Source of the DNA: Lepisosteus oculatus | Taxonomy: Eukaryota; Chordata; Actinopteri; Semionotiformes; Lepisosteidae | Assembly (NCBI RefSeq): GCF_040954835.1 | Contig: NC_090711.1 | Coordinates: 14,131,001 to 14,195,000 of the forward strand | Direction: 5' to 3' | Length of the DNA stretch: 64,000 nt | In this document: one piece after another, positions 30,970 to 41,400 of the stretch | Numbering within the stretch: position 1 is the first letter of the stretch | Layout: each line of letters begins with the position of its first letter | The notes under the pieces: generated by a model | What the model was told of the DNA's origin: nothing | Seen by the model: the letters and a program-made list of their open reading frames with translations, nothing else | The model's database searches: none | Translations under genes and position numbers: made by a program

Positions 30970-31794
30970 GGTCTCTCCTTAATCACATGAGCCAGCAGGT
31001 GAGTTTCGGCTTGTTTTATATCGTCCGCTCTCCTATTTATATTCGATCCGTAATTAGCGTCATTTGCGGGGGGGATGTGTTTAAAAACTGACAACAAGAG
31101 GCGCGTTTGTTTTTGCACAAACGATTGGGGGGGGAGTCTGGAAAAGTCACGCAGCCATTTTGTCGAAGCTGATACGCTGATTTCTCTCAAGAAACGGCTG
31201 GACGACCTTCTCCGGATCAATTAACTGTTAACAAACCAGTTAGCTGGGCTAAAGGACCCCCCGTCTTTGGCAACCGTCAACCACTAACGTGAAAACTCAA
31301 TGAGAACTTTACAGTTCTTTTTCTCCGGATTACAGGCCACGCTATTACTTTTATAAACAATGAACTCCTGGTTAAGTGTGTAGTGTGGGTCAGTGATCAT
31401 GTGCGCCGTGCCGTGCCGTGCGTGTGGGGTCGGCAGGCCCGGAGCTCAGAGCAGGCGGGCAGGTTGGACCCTCCCGGACAGCACCGAGCTGATCGTCAAG
31501 GTGCAGTTATTCTAAGCCGTCTACATGAATACATGGTACCAGTCGCTCGAGCGAGGTTGTACGTGTGATGGGAATCGTGTGCTACCACGGGATAGTAAAA
31601 TATTTTTTTTGGGGGGGGCGAACTGTAGTTGATTGTGCGAGGATAAAATAAACTTCCAGTGTCAAAGAAATGTGTGCTAAGCTTGTATCTGGTATGTAGA
31701 AATCGCATCAAAATGAAACCTCGCTTTTCCCCCCTGTCCACTTACAGTATTGCACAGGGTCGTGTGCTTTTTAGGTGTTAAATGGGCAGTTATC

Positions 31795-32010
31795 AAGCCC
31801 ATTTCTTCTTCAAAAGAGAAGAGAGGAAACAACGTTTCGGCTGTGGAGCCTTCTTCGGGTGTAAGAAAAACAGGGCAGTACGAAAACCAATATTAAAATT
31901 ACAACGTGCTGAATTTAAAATTCTCCCGCTCGCACCCGAAACGCTGTGTTTCCTTTCTTCTCCTTTCGGCAGCGGAATAAACCCGCACTTGTCCCTCACA
32001 GCGGGTCTCG
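31795..32010. repeat. MITE-like family member D, upstream of MYBL2
   Basis: The left arm (ttcttcaaaagagaagagag, then gtttcggctgtggagccttc and ttcgggtgt) and the right arm (cacccgaaacgctgtg, then ttctcctttcggcagcggaa) are inverted relative to each other around a ~70-bp centre. It ends where the GC-rich MYBL2 promoter begins. Confidence 0.75.
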
Positions 32011-32420
32011 GACGCGAGTGTGGCCGGTTCGTGACCCAGCGGCCGCGGGCGCGCGCGCGCCGGCTCACTCTGGGCGGGACGCGGCCGCGCGCGCGACCCG
32101 CCAAGTTTCCTGTTTCCCCCTCCCGCGCGCGCGCGTCACTCCGGGGAGAGACTCGGCGCGAGATAGAAACGATTGGGAGCGCGAGCAGCGCCTGGCGAGC
32201 CCCCGAAACCGCGCAGTCCTGGTGGGAGGCAGGGAAGAAAAAAACCCGGGGATATTTCCTCCCGGCTTTTTAAAATCGGCAGGACCGGGAGGCCCGGCGC
32301 GGAGAGGAGGCTGCGGTCGCAGGTTTCTGGGGGTTTCGGGGCTCCGGAGCGCAGGAAGGGGAAATGTCCTGGTGGCCGCGCGGGTAAGGAGCGCCGATAC
32401 TATTGTAATCCGGGAGCCGG
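31985..32420 (+). promoter_or_regulatory. MYBL2: MYBL2 CpG-rich promoter and first exon region
   Basis: CpG-dense DNA (for example ggccgcgggcgcgcgcgcgc and gggacgcggccgcgcgcg) directly precedes the MYBL2 start codon at 32364. It looks like a CpG-island promoter. I do not see a clear TATA box. E2F or CHR elements expected for this cell-cycle gene were not identified with confidence. Confidence 0.65.
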
Positions 32421-35400
32421 GGGGGAGAGAATAAACTCTGGGTATTTACAAAAGTGCATCGCCGTAGCTGAAGCCGCCGTAACAACTTGGGTACAAAACG
32501 CACGGCAGCGTCTTCCATTGCGCGGTTTTAAGCGCTTTTTTTTTTGCTGAAATAATCGCGCGATTTCTCCCCCCGCCAGTCCGGACAGTTTGCAAACCGG
32601 GGCTCGTTTTTTGGAGCTTTGTTTTGTTGTTTTTTTTTAGCTCTGGAAGCTAGTAAAAGGCTTTAAAAGGTGCACGTGTTGGAGCTTGTCGGAAATATTT
32701 GATTTATTGCTAAATCTCTTTCGCGACTGCGGCGGTGGGGTGGGGAGCTGCCGAGGCAACTCGAGTTGCTCCCAAGTTTCGTCTCAGGTCTTCGATGCCC
32801 CTTGGGGCTGAAATTCGACGGACGGAAGATGAAACCGAGAACTCCCACGTTATCGTCTTTAAAGATGAAATTAATGATCGCGCTTTTTCCCCCAAGCAAA
32901 CAAACTTGGTTGAACAATTGTCTGCAGATGCTTTAGAACGCAGGTTCTCCCCAACACTAAGAAAGTACATGTTTGCGTAACGTTGTGTGCTCCAGCAATC
33001 CTTAAACCCTTTCAGACGTTTGGGTTGTTTGAAACGTGGAACCACCGTTGTGTAGCAGTTGTGGCGCGGGGGGGGGGGTGACGTCATCGGGCGGCCCGAA
33101 CAGCTGTTCGCGTGAGGAGTCGGGGAGCCCTCTCCCCCTCTCCGGACTGGGGGTGCAGCTCTGCGCTCGCGAGGGTTTTGACACGAAACCTGGCCGACGG
33201 TGACCTTTGCGGGCCCAGGTTTTATTTTAAAAAAAAAGACGTTTTCCGGTCGCTCGGTGCCGGTGGTTCCGGTGCCCCAGTCGCAGTCGGGACCAGGCGT
33301 CATCGCAGTTGTTGACTGTTTTTTTATTTAAGGTTCGCTAGGGAGTATCGGTATTGTGTGAAAGCACGTCTTGTGCGGGAAGCTGGTTGTTTTGTCGGGC
33401 CGGCGGCTGTGTTATTGAGGGCCTGAGGGGAGACGGTGGAAACGGAGCGGCTCTTCCGCTCCGGGGTCTCAGGGCAGCGCTGTTCGCAGTGGACGGGTTG
33501 TGCAAGACTCTTTATACACGTGCTCTTGTTGTGCCGTTTGCTTCCCTGTAGCGGTTTGTAACGAAGCTTTCTTGAGATAGGGCTGTATCACCCCGCAGCT
33601 CACAGCCGGCAGCCCCACTGGAGCTCAGCAGGTGTGAGCCTGGTCAGTACCTGGCTGGGAGACCTCCTGGGAAAAACTAAGGTTGCTGCTGGAAGAGGTG
33701 TTAGTGGGGCCAGCAGGGGGCGCTCACCCTGCGGTCTGTGTGGGTCCTAATCCCCCAGTGTAGTGATGGGGACACTCTACTGTAAACAGGCGCTGTCCTT
33801 TCGGATGAGACGTAAAACTGAGGTCCTGACTGTGGTCATTAAAAATCCCAGGGGCGTTTCTCAAAAAGAGTAGGGGTGTAACCCTGGTGTCCAGGCCAAA
33901 TTTCCCATTGGCCCTTACCAATCATGGCCCCATCTATGAATTGGCTTCATTACTCTGCTCTCCTCACCACTGATAGCTGATGTGTGGTGAGCGTTCTGGC
34001 GCACTATGGCTGCTGTCGCATCATCCAGGTGGGGCTGCACATTGGTGGTGGTGAAGGGGATCCCCATTACCTGTAAAGCGCTTTGAGTGGAGTGTCCAGA
34101 AAAGTGCTATATAAGTGGAAGCAGGGCCCACGCCCTCTGCCCACACAGTGCCGTACTGCAGCCAAGGAGACACGTGCAGGGATGTTAGGGGGATTTCGAT
34201 CTTCAGCTGTTACAAGGGGGTTTTAACTGCGTGTGACCTGCAGTAGCCCAGAAATACTTCCGTCTAAGTGAAGCTGCTGCAGAGTATGACTCCAGCGAGT
34301 CTTTTTAAAGACAGTGTCGTCTGCCTGCTGAGCAGTCCGAAGCACGAAGGGAGCCTTATTGATCGTGGTATTGGCTGTGGCCGCAGCTGTAGACGTCCTG
34401 CCGCAGACCCCAGGCGAGTTCTGTGTTTCAACGTGTTGAGCACGGGGCCTGAGGTGTCAACCAGGTTGAGCCGAGGTGGTCCGCAGCTCACCAGAGCTCT
34501 GCCCTGGAATTGTGAGAAGTGGGTGTGGAAACTCATAAGATCCTGGGATACTGGAAGTAGGGACGTGACCAATAGACTGCATCATGCTGTACTGCAGGAA
34601 AGACCTGGCATGCCAGCTGTTAGCCTGTTGTGTATCATCGGTGTTAATTGGAAACAAAAATAACAGGGGCTGAGGTTCGTTGTGTGTGTGTGTGTGAGGG
34701 GATCAGTCCGGGTGGAGTCTGCATGTTCCCCCCATGCAGATGTGGGTTTTCCTCGCCTCTGCCCTGCCGTGTGGCCCTGCTGGTTGGGGTGGGAGCCACA
34801 CCAGTCGAGCTGGCACGTGTGGCAAGGGTGATGCTGCCGACCTCTGACCTCCCTCTGTGCCGCAGGGAGGATGGCGAGGAGACGGTCTATCAGGACACGG
34901 ACTCGGACGTGGCGGAGCAGCGGGAGAGTGGCAGGGTCAAGGTGAAGTGGACGCAGGAGGAGGTGAGTCGCCCCGACGCCCGCGCCCGGCGGTGGCGCCC
35001 ACGGCCTCCCCGGTTTCCGCTCCGCTGAGGGTCTGGGCGGTTCTGTCTGGGTCCGTGTTGAAGCTGGTCCTGTTTTTGCGCCTACTGACGTCTCGCCTTG
35101 TTCGGTTTCAGGACGAGAACCTGAAGACCCTGGTCCAGAATTTTGGCCAGAATGACTGGAAGACCATTGCCAGCTTCTTACCAGTAAGTCCCCCCCCCGC
35201 CAGAGGCTGGAAGAAGGAATTCAGTCCCGATGATCGTGGAATAAGTCCTGAACCGTGCTGAATAGTTCGCCCCTGTATTTAGGAGCCTCCTGCTAACTCC
35301 GACCTCCGAGGAAATCTGACCCCGTGTCAGTCTTGCTCCTCGCGCCCCAGACAGAGCAGGGTGATATTGGGCTTCTGTTGAGCATCAGGCTGTTTGGCTG

Positions 35401-38400
35401 AAGGTGCCAATCTCTCTCGCCCCCAGAGCCGCACGGAGCACCAGTGCCAGCACCGCTGGTTTAAAGTGCTGAACCCGGACCTGATCAAGGGCCCCTGGAC
35501 GAAAGAGGAGGATGAGAAGGTGAGTGCAGAGGATAAAGAGAGACGCCGTTTCCCTTCTGTGAGCCGGAGAGGGGGGAGGCCCCTGGAGCCCTGAGCCGTG
35601 GGGGGGGTGCCCAGAGCCGTGGGCCGGAGAGTAGCTCCGTGCAAAGCACCCTTCAGTGACCAGGCCCTGCCTTTTACCAGCTCTCTTTGCCAGCAGCCAT
35701 ATCACCCTGCAACTCACAACTGGCAGCCCCACTGGAGCTCAGCAGGTGTGAGCCTGGTCAGTACCTGGCTGGGAGACCTCCTGGGAAAAACTAAGGTTGC
35801 TGCTGGAAGAGGTGTTAGTGGGGCCAGCAGGGGGCGCTCACCCTGCGGCTCATGAGGGTCCTAATTACCCAGTATAGTGACGGGAACACTATACTGTAAA
35901 CAGGCGCCGTCCTTCGGATGAGATGTAAAACCGAGGGCCTGACTCTCTGTGGTCATTAAAAATCCCAGGGTGTTTCTCGAAAAGAGTAGGGGTGTAACCC
36001 CGGCGTCCTGGCCAAATTTCCCATTGGCCCTTACCAATCATGGCCTCCTAATAATCCCCATCTATGAATTGGCTTCATTACTCTGCTCTCCTCCCCCCTG
36101 ATCCTGGTGTGTTGTGAGCGTTCTGGCGCACTATGGCTGCTGTCACATCATCCAGGTGGGGCTGCACATTGGTGGTGGTGGAGGGGATCCCCATTACCTG
36201 TAAAGCGCTTTGAGTGGAGTGTCCAGAAAAGCGCTATATAAGTGTAAGCAATTATAATTATTATTATTGCTGGCTCCACCACCACTGGTCCAGTCGCACT
36301 GGGGCGTCCACGTGCCTCCCCGCTGCCCACCCTGACGCCCCTCTCCCCCCCCCCCCCCCCCCCCCCCCCCGCAGGTCATCGACCTGGTGAAGAAGTACGG
36401 CACCAAGCAGTGGGCCATGGTGGCCAAGCACCTGAAGGGCCGGCTGGGCAAGCAGTGCCGGGAGCGCTGGCACAACCACCTCAACCCCGAGGTGAAGAAG
36501 TCCTCCTGGACCGCCGAGGAGGACCGCATCATCTACCAGGCGCACCGCATCCTGGGGAACCGCTGGGCCGAGATCGCCAAGCTGCTCCCGGGCAGGTACG
36601 TGCTCCTCAGTCAGCTGCTGGTCTCCTGGGGGTCCCCCAAGCTCGTTTCTGCTCTGGGGGGGGTACAGGGCCTTCTCTCGCTACGCCCCAGAGCTCTGGG
36701 ACTCTGTCCCCAGGGATATCAGCGTCAGGCCGTTTGATCCAGACCCCAAACCTTTCCTTCCGGACAGACGTCATGCGAAAGTCAGTTTTCTCATGACCAT
36801 GTATCTCCTGCTGCACGTCTAACTGCTTGCTGTCCTTAAAACTGTCTCTTACACCTACCCGAAAGCGCTTTGAGATGCTATATAAGATGAAGTTGGTGGT
36901 TATTCCAGGAAATCTGTAGTGTCTTTGATGCTTGCCGCTTGGTCCTGGGCCTGATTGAAGTCGGGATCAGGCTGGGTGAAGAGCTCAGTGCGGAGAGTTA
37001 CAGCCCCCCCAGGGCAGAAGCGCTGGAGCCCTTCTGGGCCAGGAGCGCGTGCCCCGAGGCAGGCGGCGGGTTCGAGTGACCGGGGCTTCTGTCGGCAAAG
37101 CCGGTTAACCTCTCGCTGGTGTCCTGGCAGGACGGACAACGCCGTGAAGAATCACTGGAACTCCACCATCAAGCGCAAGGTGGAGATGGGCTTCTACGCC
37201 GGCGACCAAGACAAGGCCGTGACGGTCGTGCCCCAGCTGGAGCAGGGAGAGGTTGTCGCCGCGTGCGCCGGGAAAGACAAGGAGGTAGGCAGGGTGGGGG
37301 GGGAACCTGTACCCCAAAACTGCAGGGCAGAGGAGTAACTGCAAAACAGGAAACCGCTTTCATGACCCAAACCCAAGCGTGCTTGCTGGTTGTTGAGAAC
37401 CTGAGTGGGTAAAACACCATGATGAGGTTTCCAAACCGCGTTGTCGTGGGTCGTCCGCTGGTGACAGCTGTGCAGCGTGCTCCTCGAGTTCAGGCGAGCC
37501 CCTCAGGCTCTGGCCAGCTCGCCTTTTGTTCCGTTTCATAGAAAATTCCTCGGGCGCATCTCTGAAAGCCCATAGTGACACGATGATTAAAAGGAACAGG
37601 TCGCTTCTGTGCTGAAATGTAGAAAGGAGGAGGATTCGACAGCTGAAACATTGCCTTTCCTGGCAGGTTATCTTTGCTTGTTCCTTTACACCTAATGCAC
37701 ACTGACACAGCTCCCACTCAACAGGAGGTCATTCTTGCCTTCTGCCATAAGACTGTACAACGCATCCACCTTGCATCTGGGCAGGGGCAACATTGACAGT
37801 GACCTGTTTCTGGACTGAACGCATCTACACATCTACTGCTACATCTGTTCTCTTTCTTTTTCTTTTCCCGTTTACAACTGTTTTTTGTGCAATATATGCC
37901 AGGGACCTGTGCAATACATTTACATCTATATTTATATCTGTATCTATATTTACATCTATATTTATATTCATATGTGTGATACGATTTTTCTGTGTACTGT
38001 TCTGTTCTAGTCTGTTCTTTGTGTGTCCGGACTGTGAGTAACTCTTGTATTGTATTGTATGTATTGTACTATTATAGAATTTGTTACACTGTGGCTGTGT
38101 TGTGTGTGTTAAGCTGCTGTTGCACTGCAGTTTCCCTCACAGGATCAATAAAGTATCTATCTATCAATCAGAAATGGTAGAATTGAGAGAAACGGATTGA
38201 TACCCTTCATTAGTAACTAGGTTTATCATTATCAGTGCTGGGTTTCGGTGTTGAGGTGTGCCCAGGAAAGCTTTGAGCTCGTGATCCTCTCTAGGATAGT
38301 TTGCACAGCCTGTAACGCTGAGCCAAGCCCGCCGAGAGGAGCTATCTGGCTGACCGCTGCCCTCTCGCCGCAGGTGGAGTTCCAGTGCGACGTGGTGATG

Positions 38401-41400
38401 GACGTCGACCCGGAGCCGGTCCCGGCAGAGCAGGTGAGAGAACCGCGAGCCAAGCTTCCGCGCTCTGCTCACAGAGAGCCCCGCCGCTCGCCTCCAGCCC
38501 CAGCTGGGGGAGCCCGGTCCCTGATCGCCTGGGGGCTCGAACCCGTGTTCACGGAGCTGCGCACGCAGCGGGTCAGGCCCGTGCCTGTGCTGGTGGAGCC
38601 AGTCGGGAGCCCCGCCCTTGCTCTGACGTTGCCCGTGAGGAGGTCTCGCCGGTCAGCTGGGCTGATTGATGCCTCAGGGGTCCAGGGAGGTTCTTCCACA
38701 CTCCCGAGTTCTGCCGCAGTAGATTTTGATGTCGGTGCATGAATGGAAGTCTGGAGTCCTTACCGCGGGAAATTTACATGGGTAGTCTCTCAAGGCAGCG
38801 TCACTTTTTTCCACTTTGAGTTTGAGTGTTCAGGATTGGACACTGACGGTTAGCAGGTGACAAACGGGGGCTCTGTGGAGTTTTTGGTTGTGGAAAGTCT
38901 TCACCACAAGTTGCATCAGGTTACGAATCCTGGCCGCTTCTGGAGCCTGTCTGCAGAGATGCTCCTGGCAGCTCGTCGGCTGAGCCGTATCTCCGTTCCT
39001 GTCCTGCAGGACCCAGCCCCGGTCCCGAAAGGCCCCCCTCCGGGAGAAGCCCCGTGCTCTAAGTCCCCCCCCCTCCCCCAGCTCGCCGGCGCGCTGACCC
39101 CTAAGAGCGAGGCGGACGCCGCGGGAGACCCCTGCCCCAGCCGCTGGGTGGTGGACAGCGCGGGCTTCCTGTCTCCCACCCCCCTGCCCGCGTTCAAGGA
39201 GGCGCTGGAGCTGATCGAGGGGGTGAGTCTCGCCGGGGGGCCGCTGGGGCGGGCGGGTCCCGAGCAAGCCCTCTCCGCGCTCCTAGTGCCCGCGGGCGGG
39301 GGGGCAGGGGGGGGTCGCGGGAGGGCCGAACGTGCCCGCCCGGCCAGTCTGACTGGCTGCTGCGCGCTGCACCTCTCCCCCGCCCGTCTGGACCTGGTTT
39401 CTAATTGGAGGCGATCGGCGGCGTGAGCGAGCGTGCCTGCAGGTGTCGGATGTGTGGGGCCAGTGATCAGTGCAGAGGTGTTGCTGCCAAACACGGGGAG
39501 CAGAGCTCACGGCGATAGGCTAAAATGGGCAGTGTGGCGGCTGCGCTGCATGTGGCGGTGTCGAGGAGCAGCGTGTGGGTCCTAGGTCGTGGCAGGGTGA
39601 CACCGCGCCTTTGGGGCGGAGGCAGCGTAGGTGCTGGTTGTGAAGGGGTGCCTTCTTGAGGTCGATCCTGCAACTTGTAATCACTTAAATTCCAGTCTTC
39701 TCCTCGCCTCAAGCCAGCCTGCAAAAAGAGGAGCGAGTCATGTCTCCCGGATTCGCTGAAGCCCTTTTTTAAAGACTTGCGGTACCACGAGGGTGGCATT
39801 TCCACAATGACTTGCAAGCTCTGTCATTTCCAAGTCCACTCGAAGCCCGGCACCACCTCCAACTTCCTCCGGCACATCAAGGTGAGTCCTGCCTCGGCCT
39901 CTGTGTCACTTTCATACCAGAGAGCCGATCCCAGCCTGAGCCTGGCTGAGCTTCGCTCTCTGGGCTTGATTGACGCGTGTCCACCCGCACCGTTGCAGTT
40001 ACATTAGTGCCCTTCAGCTTGTGGAGAGGAGCGGTATTTTGTAGGAACTATTTTGGTAGTTCATGAAATGAAAAGGGTCTTGAACACTGTTACGTTTCTT
40101 GTTTTATTAAAAATTATTAAAAAGTCGCTACTCTCCCAGAATAGTTATTGAGTAATTTTAGTCTTTTTTTTTTGTCTGTGTGCTGGAGACCGAGAGGACT
40201 AGATTTTTGCTCTTAACCTTCTCACATCTGTCCAGGAGGGGCTCCTATCGTTCATTTACTCTGTTCCGTAATTCAGGAAATAATCGTGTAGATGATTGAA
40301 TTCCTCTCTTGTGACTGGCTACGAGTTTGAGCAGCCGTTGACAGCGTGTCCCGTTTTTCTCCCCATTTTCCTCTCTTACAGACGAGACACATGAAGGACT
40401 TAGTGGGTCAAAGGATAAAGGTGAAAATCAAGAAGGAGGGCCCTGCGCTCAAGGCGCGAAAAGTCTCCCCACCTCAGGCGGCCATCTCCCCTTTGCCTGC
40501 AGCCGTACAGGACGCCGGCAGCCAGCCCTCCGGCTCCGGCTCATTACAGTTCCGGCAGAAGGCCATCACGGAGGCCGTGCTGCGCATGATCGCCGAGGAC
40601 ATGCTCCCGCTCAGCTTCGTGGAGGGCTCCGGCTTCCGCAACTTCATGACCGTGGTGGAGCCGCGCTACCCGCGGCTGTCCCAGCGCGCGGTGGGGCTGA
40701 AGCTGTACGACGAGGTGGAGAAGAACGTCAAGCCGACGCTGATCAGGCAGCTGAAGAGCTGCGTGGCCACGGGCGGCGGCGACGCCGTCATCCACGCCAC
40801 CCTGGACCTGTGGGCCAGCCGCTGCGGGGAGCCCGTCATCGGCGTCCAGCTGCACTTCTTCGACGAGCACTGGGACGTGCAGCGGCCCACCGTGGCCTTC
40901 CGCCACCTGAACCGCAAGAACGTCACGGCGGCCGTGGCGCGCGAGCTGGAGGCGGTGCTGCTGAGCTACGGCCTGTTCCCCCACAACGTGGGCTACGTCG
41001 TGGCCAGCGAGGCCAAGAGCGCCATCTCCACCTACGACCTGTTCTGCGACTACAGGCTGATGTGCGCCGCCCATAAGAGCGACCCCGACGAGGAGGAGAT
41101 CCTGAGCTTCCTGGCCGACTTCTTCCCCATGGACGAGATGGAGTTCTTGGACATCCAGTTCGGGACGCGGGCCGGCTGCATCGCCCACCTCCTGCAGCTG
41201 GTGATCAAGGAGGCCCTGAAGAGCTCGCGGGTGGTGGAGAATCTGCTCTCCCAGGTGCACAACGTGGTGGCCTTCTTCCGCCGCAGTGCCTACTGGACCG
41301 AGGTGCTGGTGAAGGAGTGCGGGCTGTCCCTGGCCCCGCCGCACTCCGCCAGCAGCTTCCGCTGGAACTCCACCTTCGTGTCCCTGCGCAAGATGGTGCA

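Noticed and set aside
32710-33303. 197-codon minus-strand frame in MYBL2 intron 1
   Set aside because: It reads through GC-rich intron sequence, has no homology and no promoter or splice context on that strand.
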